This document shows, piece after piece, positions 51,902-61,981 of a stretch of DNA of 64,000 nt. The stretch covers positions 3,720,001-3,784,000 of the forward strand of contig NZ_AP024646.1 in NCBI RefSeq assembly GCF_019977235.1, in the 5' to 3' direction. The notes below the pieces were generated by a model. The model searched no databases. It saw only the letters and a list, made by a program, of their open reading frames with translations, and was not told where the DNA came from. The stretch's first letter is position 1, and the number at the start of each line of letters is the position of its first letter. This DNA comes from Arthrobacter sp. StoSoilB5. Lineage in GTDB: Bacteria > Actinomycetota > Actinomycetes > Actinomycetales > Micrococcaceae. The position numbers were made by a program, and so were the translations under genes.

Positions 51902-53206
51902 GGCTGCGGCCTTCGCAGCAGCAGGGAGTGCGTCAACGATCCTGTTCATAGCAGCGTCATCATGTGCCGCGGAAAGGAACCACGCCTCGAAGACCGACGG
52001 CGGCAGATAGACGCCGGAGTCCAGCATCGAGTGGAAGAACGGTGCGTAACGGTAGGCTTGCTGGCCTTGGGCGTCGTCGTAGTTGTGCACACCCCGGGCA
52101 GAAGTGCCGAAGGCAACGGAGAACAGGTTCCCCGCACGCTGGATGGAGTGGTCCACGCCTTCGGCATCCAGCGCCGAGGACAAAGCGGCGGAGAGCTCCA
52201 GCGAGCGGGCGTCGACATAGGCGTAGACGTCGGGTGTCGCATGGGTCAGTGTTGCCACGCCAGCAGCCATGGCCACGGGGTTTCCTGACAAAGTGCCGGC
52301 TTGGTACACCGGGCCCACGGGCGCGAGGTAATCCATCACATCCGCGCGTCCGCCAAGAGCCGCCGTCGGCATTCCGCCGCCGATGACCTTGCCGAAGGTG
52401 AGCAGGTCCGGGGCCCACCCTTCCTGGCGGCCTGTGAGTCCCCAGTAGCCGGCGTAGCCGGTACGGAAGCCTGTGAGGACTTCATCGAGGATGAGGAGGG
52501 CACCGTGTTCCTTGGTGATGCGCGACAGTCCGGCGTTAAATCCCTCGCCCGGGGTGACGACGCCCATGTTTGCCGGGGCAGCTTCGGTGATCACGGCCGC
52601 GATGTTGTTGCCGTGCGTGGCGAACGCAGCTTCGACGGCAGCGAGGTCGTTGTAAGGCAAAACGAGGGTCTCAGCGGCAGTGGCCGCCGTGACGCCGGCC
52701 GAACCAGGGAGAGCCAGCGTAGCAACGCCGGAACCTGCGGCTGCCAGCAGCCCGTCCAGGTGGCCGTGGTAGCACCCCGCAAACTTGATGATCAGGTTGC
52801 GCCCGGTAAAGCCGCGGGCGAGGCGAACCGCCGTCATTGTGGCCTCTGTGCCCGTGGACACCATGCGCAGGCGTTCGACGGCGGACACCCGCTCCTTAAC
52901 GATCTCGGCAAGGTTGGCCTCGTCCGGGGTGGACGCACCGAAAGACAAGCCGCGATCCACCGCTGCGTGCACGGCGTCGAGCACGGCCGGGTGGGCATGA
53001 CCGAGCAGTGCCGGGCCCCAGGAGCAGACGAGGTCCACGTATTCCCTGCCATCGGCGTCTGTGAGGTAGGCGCCCTTGGCCGAAACCATGAACTTCGGGG
53101 TTCCGCCCACGGATCCAAAGGCGCGTACCGGGGAGTTCACTCCGCCGGGCATCAGGGACCGGGCACGGTCGAAAAGCTGGTCGGACACAGGGGTGTTTGA
53201 AGTCAT
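51887..53206 (-). CDS. hemL: Glutamate-1-semialdehyde 2,1-aminomutase
   Basis: PLP enzyme of the C5 pathway converting glutamate-1-semialdehyde (product of HemA) to 5-aminolevulinate. It is 439 aa from ATG 53206 (ATAGGA upstream). N-terminal [23 protein letters not shown]-pocket [47 protein letters not shown], and the PLP-lysine loop [15 protein letters not shown] are family signatures. Last gene of the leftward heme run. The stop codon lies in a tandem 16-bp repeat. Confidence 0.96.
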   Translation of the reverse strand: MTSNTPVSDQLFDRARSLMPGGVNSPVRAFGSVGGTPKFMVSAKGAYLTDADGREYVDLVCSWGPALLGHAHPAVLDAVHAAVDRGLSFGASTPDEANLAEIVKERVSAVERLRMVSTGTEATMTAVRLARGFTGRNLIIKFAGCYHGHLDGLLAAAGSGVATLALPGSAGVTAATAAETLVLPYNDLAAVEAAFATHGNNIAAVITEAAPANMGVVTPGEGFNAGLSRITKEHGALLILDEVLTGFRTGYAGYWGLTGRQEGWAPDLLTFGKVIGGGMPTAALGGRADVMDYLAPVGPVYQAGTLSGNPVAMAAGVATLTHATPDVYAYVDARSLELSAALSSALDAEGVDHSIQRAGNLFSVAFGTSARGVHNYDDAQGQQAYRYAPFFHSMLDSGVYLPPSVFEAWFLSAAHDDAAMNRIVDALPAAAKAAAAAIA

Positions 53207-53259
53207 GGTTCCTATTCTTTCAGTCATTCAGAAGCGTCTTTGGTGATTCAGAAGCGCCG

Positions 53260-54375
53260 CTATGGGGCGTCCGCCAGCAGCTGCGCTACCCGTGGAGCAA
53301 CTTCCGTGCCGAAAAGTTCGATGCAGCGCATCATGGATCGGTGCGGCAGCGTGCCGTTGCTGTATTTGAGATCGAAGCGGTCCACGCCGAGGTTGCGCTT
53401 GAGCAGGACGATCTTTTGGGCCACAGTCTCGGGAGAACCCACATACAGGGCGCCCTCCGGTCCGCACATGGCATCGAATTCCGCCCGGTTTCCCGGCCCC
53501 CAGCCGCGCTCGGCCCCGATTCTGTTGCGTTGCTCCAGCCAATGCGGGAAGAGTTCCTCCCGGGCAGCCTGGTCTGTGTCTGCAATGAAACCCGGCGAGT
53601 GGGTGGCGATCTGTCGCATGGGGTGCCCGTATTTTGCCATCGCCTCGCGGTAAAGATTCACGAGCGGAGCAAACCGCCGAGGCTCTCCCCCAATGATCGC
53701 GAAGATGATGGGATAGCCGTACTCCGCGCACCGCAAAACGGACTCAGGCGTCCCACCCACACCGATCCATGCCGGCAGCAAATGATGCTGTAAGCGTGGA
53801 TAGACCTGGAGTCCGCTGATGCTGGGCCGCGTCCGCCCTTCCCAGTGAACCGGCTTCTGGGCCCGTACTTGGTCGAACAGCTCAAGTTTTTCCTCGAACA
53901 GGACGTCGTAGTCCGCAAGGTCCAGGCCGAACAAGGGGAAGGACTCAATGAACGAGCCCCTGCCCAACATCACTTCTGCCCTCCCATTGGAGATTGCGTC
54001 AACGGTCGCGAAACGTTGGAAGACGCGGATCGGATCATCCGAGCTGAGGACCGTCACAGCCGAGCCAAGCCTGATCCGGGAGGTCGCTGCGGCAGCTGCC
54101 GCGAGGAAGACCTCAGGAGCAGACACAGCGAAATCGCGGCGGTGATGCTCTCCCACGCCAAAAGCGTGAATGCCCAGGGCGTCAGCCAGCTTTGCTTCCT
54201 CCAGCAGCTCGCGCAGCACCTGGGCGTGCTCCTTCGGATTTCCGTCGGCGTCGAGCCCTGCATCCCCGAAGGTGTTCAGGCCGAGCAGGATTTGGTTGGC
54301 CGCTACGGGCGCTGTGGGGTCCGCGGGAATTCCGGCTGCGGGCGGAAAGCTGGATTCGGAAGGCACGGCAGTCAT
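53260..54375 (-). CDS. LLM class flavin-dependent oxidoreductase
   Basis: 371-aa luciferase-like monooxygenase (F420 or FMN dependent; not decidable). Start ATG 54375 overlaps the hemB stop by 1 base (TGATG), so it is part of the hem operon. Seen: LLGLNTFGDAG at the N-terminus, LADALGIHAFGVGEHHRRDF (His pair near the flavin), LGSAVTVLSSDDPIRVFQRF and EVMLGRGSFIESFPLFG, then GVGGTPESVLRCAEYG and GTEVAPRVAQLLAD at the C-terminus. No heme step is known to need it, so its function within the cluster is open; it might be an unrelated passenger. Confidence 0.85.
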   Translation of the reverse strand: MTAVPSESSFPPAAGIPADPTAPVAANQILLGLNTFGDAGLDADGNPKEHAQVLRELLEEAKLADALGIHAFGVGEHHRRDFAVSAPEVFLAAAAAATSRIRLGSAVTVLSSDDPIRVFQRFATVDAISNGRAEVMLGRGSFIESFPLFGLDLADYDVLFEEKLELFDQVRAQKPVHWEGRTRPSISGLQVYPRLQHHLLPAWIGVGGTPESVLRCAEYGYPIIFAIIGGEPRRFAPLVNLYREAMAKYGHPMRQIATHSPGFIADTDQAAREELFPHWLEQRNRIGAERGWGPGNRAEFDAMCGPEGALYVGSPETVAQKIVLLKRNLGVDRFDLKYSNGTLPHRSMMRCIELFGTEVAPRVAQLLADAP

Positions 54376-55355
54376 CAGGACTCCTTCAGCCAGCCTGCCA
54401 GTTCGGAGGCCCAATAGGTCAGGACGGTATCCGCGCCGGCCCTCTTGATGCCCAGCACGGACTCGGTGATGGCACCCCGCCGATCGATCCAGCCGTTGGC
54501 AGCAGCCGCTTCGATCATGGCGTACTCCCCCGAGATTTGGTAGGCCGAGACTGGCACCGGGCTCATGGCCGCAACGTCCGCGAGGATGTCCAGATAGCTC
54601 ATGGCGGGCTTGACCATCACCATGTCGGCGCCTTCTTCGAGGTCCAATTCCACTTCGAGAATGGCTTCCCGACGGTTGGCTGCATCCATTTGGTACGTTC
54701 GGCGATCGCCCTTGAGCTGGGAGTCCACCGCTTCACGGAACGGACCATAGAAAGCTGAGGCGTACTTGGCCGCATACGCCAGGATGGCGGTATTTTTATG
54801 GCCCGAATCCTCCAAGGCCTGGCGGATGACGGCGATTTGTCCGTCCATCATGCCCGAAGGTCCCAGCACATGGGCGCCCGCCTCTGCCTGGGCCACGGCC
54901 ATCTGGCCATAGATTTCCAAGGTGGCGTCGTTGTCCACATATCCGTCGGCATCCAAAACGCCGCAGTGTCCGTGGTCGGTGAATTCGTCCAGGCAAACGT
55001 CGCCCATGATGACCAGGTCATCGCCCACTTCAGCCTTGACGTCGCGGATGGCCTTGTTCAGGACACCTTCAGGGTCCAGGGAGGCCGTGCCCCGGGCGTC
55101 GCGAACCTCCGGCACGCCGAACAGCATGATGCCGCCTACGCCAAGTTCCACAGCTTCCGCAGCGGCACGCTTAAGCGTCTCAGTGGTGTGCTGGACGACG
55201 CCGGGCATCGAACTGATCGGGCTGGGCTCGCTGAGGCCCTCCCGGATGAAGGCCGGAAGGATGAGGTCTGCCGGGGCGAGACGGATTTCTGCCGTAAGCC
55301 TGCGCATCGCCGGGGTGGTGCGCAAGCGGCGGGGACGGTGGTTCGGAAAGCTCAT
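54375..55355 (-). CDS. hemB: Porphobilinogen synthase (delta-aminolevulinate dehydratase)
   Basis: 326 aa from ATG 55355. Condenses two 5-aminolevulinate to porphobilinogen. [20 protein letters not shown] opens the enzyme, [10 protein letters not shown] and [11 protein letters not shown] (the second Schiff-base Lys region) are conserved, and [14 protein letters not shown] is the usual metal/active-site block with Asp in place of the zinc-type cysteines, hinting at a Mg-dependent form. [18 protein letters not shown] holds the other catalytic Lys. The start overlaps the hemD stop (ATGA), and the stop overlaps the LLM start. Confidence 0.95.
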   Translation of the reverse strand: MSFPNHRPRRLRTTPAMRRLTAEIRLAPADLILPAFIREGLSEPSPISSMPGVVQHTTETLKRAAAEAVELGVGGIMLFGVPEVRDARGTASLDPEGVLNKAIRDVKAEVGDDLVIMGDVCLDEFTDHGHCGVLDADGYVDNDATLEIYGQMAVAQAEAGAHVLGPSGMMDGQIAVIRQALEDSGHKNTAILAYAAKYASAFYGPFREAVDSQLKGDRRTYQMDAANRREAILEVELDLEEGADMVMVKPAMSYLDILADVAAMSPVPVSAYQISGEYAMIEAAAANGWIDRRGAITESVLGIKRAGADTVLTYWASELAGWLKES

Positions 55356-56257
55356 CTGGGGTTCCCTTCGTTGGCGAATACTGAATCCAGGGCGGCCGCG
55401 ATGCCGTCCGGGGTAGGTTTTTTGGCGGTGGCTGCAACGGTGATGCCGAGCTGGGCGGCCTCTGCCGCCGTCGGACCCCCAATGGCTATGAACCGGCAAC
55501 CGCCCAAGGGCACGAGGGTCTCCGCAATCCGGCGGGCGGCGCTCGGGGAAGCGGCCACGACGGCGTCCAGCGTCCCGGCGCCGATGGCGGCCCGCGCTTC
55601 TGCAGGGGTCATTTCCTGCAGCTGTGCGCCGCCGGAGGTCGCCTTGTGATCGGCACTGCCGGAACCCATACTGCCGGAAACCCCGACGACGGCGGGCAGT
55701 TCCGCTTCCAGGCGTCGTCCTGTGCGGGCCGGGTAGTCCACTGTGTGATAGGCAATCACGGACGTTACGTCAGCGCCCTTGCCGACCAATCCGTCCCGCA
55801 GGCCGGGAGTAGCGATATCGGCTTGCGGGAGGAGAACGCGCGCAGGAGCCGTCGGCCAGAGGGCGACGAGGCCTTCGGCGGATTGGAGGTCAGTGGGTGC
55901 CAGCGAGACTGTCAGTCCCACAGCTTCAAGTATCCCCCGTGACGATGGGCCAATCGTCGCCACCCGCGTCCCGGTGGGTACGAGTTTCGCGGGGATCGTG
56001 CCGCGCTGGGCGGCCTTTTCCAGCAGGACACGCACGGTGGTGATGCTGCTGATCACCACCCACTCAAAATAGCCAGCGGCGAGCTTGTCCAGGGCGGCGT
56101 CGAGGGAAGCCTGGTCCTCCGCCCGCTCGAAATCGATGAGGGGAAGCACCAGCGGCTGCGCTCCGAGGGAGTGCAGGAGCGAAACAAGCGGCCGGGCCCG
56201 GTCGGCGCTCCTGGTAATGAGGACGCGCCGACCTGCCAGGCCAGATGCGTGAGTCAC
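55352..56257 (-). CDS. hemD: Uroporphyrinogen-III synthase
   Basis: 301 aa from a GTG at 56257, one base after the hemC stop. Low-conservation family: [20 protein letters not shown] at the start, [13 protein letters not shown] (S/T-x-T region), [37 protein letters not shown] and [16 protein letters not shown] are the recognisable motifs. A short tail after residue 280. Closes the linear tetrapyrrole (preuroporphyrinogen) with ring D inversion. Reading from GTG is preferred to the longer frame at 56344, which overlaps hemC. Confidence 0.92.
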   Translation of the reverse strand: MTHASGLAGRRVLITRSADRARPLVSLLHSLGAQPLVLPLIDFERAEDQASLDAALDKLAAGYFEWVVISSITTVRVLLEKAAQRGTIPAKLVPTGTRVATIGPSSRGILEAVGLTVSLAPTDLQSAEGLVALWPTAPARVLLPQADIATPGLRDGLVGKGADVTSVIAYHTVDYPARTGRRLEAELPAVVGVSGSMGSGSADHKATSGGAQLQEMTPAEARAAIGAGTLDAVVAASPSAARRIAETLVPLGGCRFIAIGGPTAAEAAQLGITVAATAKKPTPDGIAAALDSVFANEGNPR

Positions 56258-56258
56258 A

Positions 56259-57245
56259 TCAGGACGCTGCAAGATCCGCGATCTCCGCGGCACCGGCGGC
56301 GAGCAGAAGCTCCGCAACTTCAATGCCGAGCAACGTGGCACCAACTTCAGTCAGGCCATCGGTAGCCTTCTTCTCGCGTACGGTCTTGGTGCCGTCTACG
56401 GCGCAGACAACAGCTTCAAGGTGCAGCATGCTGCCCTTCCGGAAGGCGTGGGCGCCAACCGGTGCGGCGCAGCCAGCCTCGAGCCGGGCCAGTACGGCGC
56501 GTTCGGCTGTTACGGCAAGCCGGGTGTCGTCGTCGTTCAATGCGGCGAGAGCCTGGGCGAGAACGCTTTGGGAGCCTTCCAACTGCGGGGCGTCCTCCGT
56601 ACGGCATTCGATCGCCAATGCGCCCTGGCCCGGGGCAGGCAACATGACATCCGTCTCGAAGAACTCACTCACGGTGTCCAGCCGGTCCATCCGTTCCAGG
56701 CCTGCAGCAGCCAGCACCACGGCGTCCAGGTCGCAGGACTTGCCGGGAACAACTTGGTCGGTGCCATTGCCGGGAAGTCCGGGGACGCGTCCCAGGCGCG
56801 TGTCCACGTTTCCGCGGATATCCAGCACCTCAATGTCCGGGCGTGCTGCACGGAGCTGCGCCGCACGGCGGGGCGAGCCCGTGCCGACCCTGGCGCCACC
56901 GGGCAACTCTGCAAGGGTGAGGCCATCACGGGCACACAGGACATCCCTGACGTCCACGCGCTTGGGGGTAGCGGCGATGCTCAGTCCGACCGCAGCCCCT
57001 GTGGGCAGGTCCTTCAAAGAATGAACAGCGACATCGCAGGTTTCAGCAAGCAAGGCATCCCGCAGGGCCGCCACAAAGACACCCGTGCCACCCATCTGCG
57101 ACAGCGAGCCGGTCTTGACGTCGCCCTCGGTCTTGATGTGCACCAGCTCCACCGGGAAGCCACCAACAGCCGCCAGCTGATCGGCAGTCTGCTGGGTCTG
57201 GGTCAGCGCGAGCTTGCTGGCCCGGGTGCCGATGCGAATGGTCAC
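56259..57245 (-). CDS. hemC: Hydroxymethylbilane synthase (porphobilinogen deaminase)
   Basis: 328 aa. RIGTRASKLALTQTQQTADQ at the N-terminus, ALRDALLAETCDVAVHSLKD, RGNVDTRLGR and the dipyrromethane-cofactor Cys in LEAGCAAPVGAHAF are all present. Polymerises four porphobilinogens. The start overlaps the hemH stop by 4 bases. Assignment is firm. Confidence 0.96.
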   Translation of the reverse strand: MTIRIGTRASKLALTQTQQTADQLAAVGGFPVELVHIKTEGDVKTGSLSQMGGTGVFVAALRDALLAETCDVAVHSLKDLPTGAAVGLSIAATPKRVDVRDVLCARDGLTLAELPGGARVGTGSPRRAAQLRAARPDIEVLDIRGNVDTRLGRVPGLPGNGTDQVVPGKSCDLDAVVLAAAGLERMDRLDTVSEFFETDVMLPAPGQGALAIECRTEDAPQLEGSQSVLAQALAALNDDDTRLAVTAERAVLARLEAGCAAPVGAHAFRKGSMLHLEAVVCAVDGTKTVREKKATDGLTEVGATLLGIEVAELLLAAGAAEIADLAAS

Positions 57246-58465
57246 TTGCTGGCCTCCGTAGAGGTGTAAGCGTCATGCCCAACACCGACAGTGGAGCCGA
57301 CCTCGGCAATGACGGGCTTGGCACCGCGGAAGTTTTCGCAACAATTCGGGCGGCAGACATCGTACCAAGGACCCAGGTCAGTAGCGTGGGGGCGATCGGC
57401 GATGTTGTTCTCCACCGTGCGTTCACAGATCAGGTCAACCAGCCCGGAAACAAAGGCAGCATGCGTTCCCGGGGTGGGGACGCGCGTGGCTTCCATCTCC
57501 AGGTTCCTGCAGGTGTCCAGGGCTTCGGTGTCCAGGTCCCAGGCAACCTCCATATGGTCGCTGACGAAACCGAGGGGAACGATCACGACGCCTCGCACTC
57601 CTTGGGGGGCGATTTCTTCGAGGTGATCGTTAATGTCCGGTTCCAGCCATGGAATGTGCGGTGCGCCGGAGCGGGATTGGTACACAAGGTCCCAGGCCAC
57701 GTTCGGGGCTACGACATCCATGATGGCCTTGGCGTTTGCCAGATGCTGGGCCGCGTACGCCGATCCTTCTGCGAACTCGCGTGGCTCGTCCTCGGACTTG
57801 CCGGCGGCCTCGGCATCGCGCGTAGGGATGGAGTGGGTGGCAAACAGGACACGGATCTTTGAGTCCGGATCTGCTTCGCCGGCGGCGGCCAGCTTGCCGC
57901 GGATCTCTTCAAGGCCCGCGGCGGTGCCCTCAAGGAACGGCTGAACAACGCCGGGGTGGTCGAAGTACTGGCGGATCTTGTCCACCTCGAGCTTGCCGTC
58001 CAGTCCTGTTTCGGTCAGGGCGATGCCAATGTCTTCACGGTACTGGCGGCAGCTGGAGTAGCAGGAGTAGATGCTGGTGGTGAGCATCAGGATCCGGCGG
58101 TGGCCGGCGTCGTAGGCGTCCTGCAGAACCGGCGCGATGTACGGGTCCCAGTTCCTGTTGCCCCACAGAACGGGAAGCTCGATGCCGCGCTTGGCCAGCT
58201 CAGCCTCGATCGCGGCCTTCAGTTCACGGTTCTGCTGGTTGATGGGGCTGATGCCCCCAAATGCACGGTAGTGGTGTGAGACCTCTTCAAGGCGCTCATC
58301 TGGGATGCCACGGCCCCGGGTGACGTTGCGAAGGAAGGGAATGACATCTTCCTGGCCTTCAGGACCTCCAAAGGATGCAAGCAGCACGGCATCGTACTGC
58401 TTTGCTTCCTGGCGACCGCGCTCGGTGACCTCATTGCCGGCCGTGGAAACGGCAATGCCACTCAT
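57242..58465 (-). CDS. hemH: Coproporphyrin ferrochelatase (HemH/CpfC)
   Basis: 407 aa. Inserts Fe2+ into coproporphyrin III in the Gram-positive pathway. Seen: YDAVLLASFGGPEGQEDVI at the N-terminus, RHYRAFGG-like HHYRAFGGISPINQQNREL, FATHSIPTRDAE, and the C-terminal DVCRPNCCENFRGAK. The C-terminal cysteines (C-x3-CC) plus an earlier pair (CYSSC near residue 140) resemble the actinobacterial [2Fe-2S] ferrochelatases, so a cluster is likely. Longer than E. coli HemH by the C-terminal extension. Flanked by hemQ and hemC with 4-base overlaps. Confidence 0.95.
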   Translation of the reverse strand: MSGIAVSTAGNEVTERGRQEAKQYDAVLLASFGGPEGQEDVIPFLRNVTRGRGIPDERLEEVSHHYRAFGGISPINQQNRELKAAIEAELAKRGIELPVLWGNRNWDPYIAPVLQDAYDAGHRRILMLTTSIYSCYSSCRQYREDIGIALTETGLDGKLEVDKIRQYFDHPGVVQPFLEGTAAGLEEIRGKLAAAGEADPDSKIRVLFATHSIPTRDAEAAGKSEDEPREFAEGSAYAAQHLANAKAIMDVVAPNVAWDLVYQSRSGAPHIPWLEPDINDHLEEIAPQGVRGVVIVPLGFVSDHMEVAWDLDTEALDTCRNLEMEATRVPTPGTHAAFVSGLVDLICERTVENNIADRPHATDLGPWYDVCRPNCCENFRGAKPVIAEVGSTVGVGHDAYTSTEASK

Positions 58466-59163
58466 GCGAGGACCTCTGCAATCTCGGCAGCGGTTACGCG
58501 GCGGCCGGTGTAGAAGGGGATTTCCTCACGGACGTGGTTGCGGGCATCGGTGGCACGCAGGTGGCGCATGAGGTCCACAAGGTCAACAAGTTCAGGCGCC
58601 TCGAGGCCAAGGATCCACTCCCAGTCACCCAGCGCGAACGAGGAAACGGTGTTGGAAATGACTTGCGGGAACTCCCGGCCCAGCAGTCCATGATCGCGCA
58701 GCATCTTTCCGCGTTCTTCGGCGGGAAGCAGGTACCACTCGTACGAGCGGACGAACGGGTAGACGCACAGCCAGGTGCTGGGCTCGACGCCGCGGGCATA
58801 GGCCGGGACGTGGCTCTTGGCAAACTCGGCTTCCCTGTGCACGCCCATCGCGGACCAGACGATCTCAGTGCCGGCAAAGAGCTTGCTGCGGCGAATGGAA
58901 CGGACGGCTGACTGAAGGTCTTCCGGCTTGGGTCCGTGGAGCCACACCATGATGTCGGCGTCCGAGCGCATGGCGGAAACATCGTAGCTGCCCCTCAGGA
59001 TCACGCCTTCTTTGGCGAGCTTCCCTTCAAGGGCTTCAAATTCCTGGGCAGCATCGCCGCTGCGCAGGACGTCGGCCGAGCGCTTGAAGACGGTCCAGAG
59101 CGTAAAGAACTGCTCTTCGGTTCCAGCAGTTTTAGTGACAGATTCGGCAGAAGTGTGGCTCAT
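58462..59163 (-). CDS. hemQ: Coproheme decarboxylase HemQ (ChdC)
   Basis: 233-aa chlorite-dismutase-family enzyme that uses H2O2 to decarboxylate coproheme to heme b. The family ending is clear: LGDWEWILGLEAPELVDLVD, then RHLRATDARNHVREEIPF, and the propionate-contact block RRSKLFAGTEIVW plus AEFAKSHVPAYARG. The His heme ligand region is within RDHGLLGREFPQVISNTVSS. The start overlaps nothing; 72 bases separate it from hemY and carry a palindrome. Its presence with HemY and HemH marks the coproporphyrin-dependent route. Confidence 0.94.
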   Translation of the reverse strand: MSHTSAESVTKTAGTEEQFFTLWTVFKRSADVLRSGDAAQEFEALEGKLAKEGVILRGSYDVSAMRSDADIMVWLHGPKPEDLQSAVRSIRRSKLFAGTEIVWSAMGVHREAEFAKSHVPAYARGVEPSTWLCVYPFVRSYEWYLLPAEERGKMLRDHGLLGREFPQVISNTVSSFALGDWEWILGLEAPELVDLVDLMRHLRATDARNHVREEIPFYTGRRVTAAEIAEVLA

Positions 59164-59204
59164 GGTTCAAGTTTGCCCCGTGCCAGCCGCTAAGTCGAAA
59201 TGGA

Positions 59205-59229
59205 TCACTTCTACAGGGCGTAGAAGTGA
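59205..59229. promoter_or_regulatory. 10-bp palindrome between hemY and hemQ
   Basis: TCACTTCTAC-N5-GTAGAAGTGA, perfect arms, 7 bases after the hemY stop on the transcribed strand and 41 bases before the hemQ ATG. It could be an operator for hemQHCDB or a hairpin ending the hemE-hemY message. No T-run follows. Confidence 0.5.
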
Positions 59230-59235
59230 CACAAA

Positions 59236-60729
59236 TCACGAAATTGGGCGATCGCCAATGATTCCCTGAGCGAGCTGCGAACGCGTGTCCGCCACCACGG
59301 CGGCGAGGCCATTACCGGCCAGCCAGCCACCAACGACGGTGAGGCCATCAGCTGCGGCGCACAACTTCCGCACTTGAGCTACGCGCTGTTTATGACCGAC
59401 GGCGGCGAACGGCAGGGCGCCTGCCCAGCGCACAACATCCCAATCGACAATGTCCGCCCGCGAAACCGGTACCGTCAGCAACGCCGAGGCGTCATCAAGC
59501 GCGGCTGCCAGCAATTCTTCATCTCCCATCACAAGATCCGGCGCTCCCCCTTCGGCATCCTCACGGCGGCCATAGGAAAGGCGCAGGACGTGCGTGCCCG
59601 GACCGGCTTCTTCCGCCAACCAATCCCATTTGGCGGTGGCATGCGTCAGGGCCTTCGCCTGGATCCCTGGCGTCTGGGGAGCTACGAGGATCCCGGTCCC
59701 ACGGGGCCGGCCGTCCAATTCAGGAAGGTCAACAACCATCGTCACCAAGCTCACCAGAGGTCCTGCGGCAGGGCGTAGGCCGGACAGCTCCGGTATGGCC
59801 GTTTCCAGCAGCCCGACGGCAGCGGGGCCATCCAGGGCAACTACCAGCCGACCGGCGTCGTACGTGGTTTCACCGGCGGTGACCCGCCAACCGTTGCCCG
59901 TTTTCGAAACGTAGCCAACACGCTTTCCACTCAGCATTTCCACGCCGCGGTCCCGGAGATCCTTGACCAGCGCGGATACCAGTGTGTTCATGCCGCCCTT
60001 CAAACCCCCGACGGCGGAACCTGCCTTCGCGGGAGCGGAACCAGGGCCGGGGGCTGCTTTGCGCTGGGCAGCAACAGCCGCAGCCAGGGACCCGTGCTTC
60101 CGAAGCCCCGCGCGGAGGCCGGGGGCCACCATATCGACGTCCAACAGACCGGGATCGGCAGAGTGAACGCCACCCACCACCGGAGCAACCAGCCGCTCCA
60201 GGACTTTCTTCCCCATTCTGGCGCGGACCAGGGCAGACACGCTGGTGACCTCGGAGGATGTGCCAAGCGAGGCGGGCAGCCAACGGTCCAGAGAGGCGCG
60301 CACGGCGCCGGAAAGGCCAAGGGAACGCCTGACCTCGGCGTCCCAGGGGTTGGCAGGGATGCCAAGAACGCCAGTCTTGGGCAGCTCTTGGGGTCCGTCC
60401 GGAAGCTGCACCCACGCGCCGCCCGGGTGCGGGGAAACGATCCGGCTTTCCAGTCCGAGCTCGCGCGCGAGGTCCGCCACGGCGGTGGACCGCGTAGCAA
60501 ACGACTCCGCGCCACTGTCCAAAGTCAATCCCGCTACCACGTGGCTTCCGACGCAACCACCCCAGGCATCATTTGCCTCAAGGATCGTCACCGACGTTCC
60601 AGCCATGGCCAGTTCCCTCGCTGCCAGTAGGCCGGACATACCGCCACCGACCACAACAGCGGTGGGTCCAGGCGCTGGGTGCGGCGTGACTGCTTCCTTC
60701 GCCTTGGCGTGTACGTTTCCCCCGCGCAT
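59236..60729 (-). CDS. hemY: Coproporphyrinogen III / protoporphyrinogen oxidase, HemY type
   Basis: 497-aa FAD enzyme (also called CgoX). FAD-binding VVVGGGMSGLLAARELA near residue 25, SAESFATRSTAVADLA region, LVAPVVGGVHSADPGLLDVD, GGMNTLVSALVKDLRDRGVE and the C-terminal VGGWLAGNGLAAVVADTRSQ are the family pattern. In Gram-positives it oxidises coproporphyrinogen III to coproporphyrin III. Spaced 5 bases from hemE. Normal length. Confidence 0.94.
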   Translation of the reverse strand: MRGGNVHAKAKEAVTPHPAPGPTAVVVGGGMSGLLAARELAMAGTSVTILEANDAWGGCVGSHVVAGLTLDSGAESFATRSTAVADLARELGLESRIVSPHPGGAWVQLPDGPQELPKTGVLGIPANPWDAEVRRSLGLSGAVRASLDRWLPASLGTSSEVTSVSALVRARMGKKVLERLVAPVVGGVHSADPGLLDVDMVAPGLRAGLRKHGSLAAAVAAQRKAAPGPGSAPAKAGSAVGGLKGGMNTLVSALVKDLRDRGVEMLSGKRVGYVSKTGNGWRVTAGETTYDAGRLVVALDGPAAVGLLETAIPELSGLRPAAGPLVSLVTMVVDLPELDGRPRGTGILVAPQTPGIQAKALTHATAKWDWLAEEAGPGTHVLRLSYGRREDAEGGAPDLVMGDEELLAAALDDASALLTVPVSRADIVDWDVVRWAGALPFAAVGHKQRVAQVRKLCAAADGLTVVGGWLAGNGLAAVVADTRSQLAQGIIGDRPIS

Positions 60730-60734
60730 GCGTC

Positions 60735-61862
60735 CTACTCTGCCGGGATGGAGTGGATGAGCTCCACAACACGCGTCAGGACGGCGGGGTCCGTCTCCGG
60801 GGGCACGCCATGGCCCAGGTTCAGGACATGGCCGGGAGCGTGCGAGCCAGCCGCGATAACCTCGCGGACATGCGCCTCGAGGACCTCCCAGGGGGCCGGA
60901 AGGAGGGCGGGGTCGATGTTGCCCTGGAGGGGAACCGTGCCGCCCAAGCGGCGGTTGGCCTCATCCAGGGGCAGCCTATAATCGACCCCCACAACGTCCA
61001 CACCGACGTCCCGCATGGCGACAAGAAGCTCGGACGTGCCAGTACCGAAGTGCACCAGCGGAGCACCCAGCCCGCGCACGTGGTCAAGTGCCCGGGCGGA
61101 TGCCGGAGCCACGTACTTGGTGTAATCAGCCAGGCCCAACGATCCCGCCCAAGAGTCAAAGAGCTGTCCAGCGGACGCCCCGGCCTCAAGCTGCGCCTGA
61201 AGGAACAACCCGGAAGCATCCGCGGCCCAATTGGCGAGGGCTGTCCAGGTCTCGGGGTCCGCGTGCATCATGGTCCGCGGGCCGAGGTGGTCCCGCGAAG
61301 GCTTACCTTCCACCATGTAGGCCGCGAGCGTAAACGGCGCGCCGGCGAACCCGATCAGTGGAGTCTTGCCCAGTTCAGCCACCGTCAAGCGGACCGCTTC
61401 GCGAATGGGTTCCAGTGCCTCCCACGTTAGCTCGGGAAGGGCTGCAACATCAGCGGCAGTCCGGACCGGCTTATCCAGGACAGGACCGACGCCGGGGACG
61501 ATATCCACGCCGACGCCCGCGAGCTTCAGCGGTATGACGATGTCAGAGAAGAAGATGGCCGCATCCACATCATGGCGGCGAACCGGCTGCAGGGTGATCT
61601 CGGCGGCAAGTTCGGGACGCAGGCAGGAGTCGAGCATGGCGACGCCCTCGCGTACCTTAAGGTATTCCGGCAGGGACCTACCGGCTTGGCGCATGAACCA
61701 TACAGGCCTGCGAGAGGGCTTGCCGCCCCGGTAGGCAGTGATGAGCGGGGAGTCCGAAGTACGGCCGTCCATCAACGGGTGATTCGCGTCAAGTTTGCCG
61801 GCAGGGTGGCCTGCGGGGGCGTTGGTGGCCGTACTATTGGATGCTGCCGCGCTAGAAGTCAT
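60735..61862 (-). CDS. hemE: Uroporphyrinogen decarboxylase
   Basis: 375 aa from ATG 61862; a longer frame from 61928 is not conserved. Decarboxylates uroporphyrinogen III to coproporphyrinogen III. Signature motifs: PVWFMRQAGRSLPEYLKVR at the N-terminus, FFSDIVIPLKLAGVGVDIVP, IGFAGAPFTLAAYMVEG, FDSWAGSLG and LNLGHGVPPETDP at the C-terminus. First gene of the leftward heme cluster; hemA reads away from it across 159 bases. Confidence 0.96.
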   Translation of the reverse strand: MTSSAAASNSTATNAPAGHPAGKLDANHPLMDGRTSDSPLITAYRGGKPSRRPVWFMRQAGRSLPEYLKVREGVAMLDSCLRPELAAEITLQPVRRHDVDAAIFFSDIVIPLKLAGVGVDIVPGVGPVLDKPVRTAADVAALPELTWEALEPIREAVRLTVAELGKTPLIGFAGAPFTLAAYMVEGKPSRDHLGPRTMMHADPETWTALANWAADASGLFLQAQLEAGASAGQLFDSWAGSLGLADYTKYVAPASARALDHVRGLGAPLVHFGTGTSELLVAMRDVGVDVVGVDYRLPLDEANRRLGGTVPLQGNIDPALLPAPWEVLEAHVREVIAAGSHAPGHVLNLGHGVPPETDPAVLTRVVELIHSIPAE

Positions 61863-61981
61863 GCCTTTGATTGTGCCGAAAATCCGGGCCAAAAGATAAC
61901 GACAGGCTGTCACGTAGCGCCCCTTCAAGGGGTTGCGTGGCGGGGATCACGGAACCGCGTGTGAATTCCCACTGCGGCACA

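Noticed and set aside
56421..57269. Open frame of 282 codons antisense to hemC
   Set aside because: Shadow of hemC, whose signature motifs are complete.
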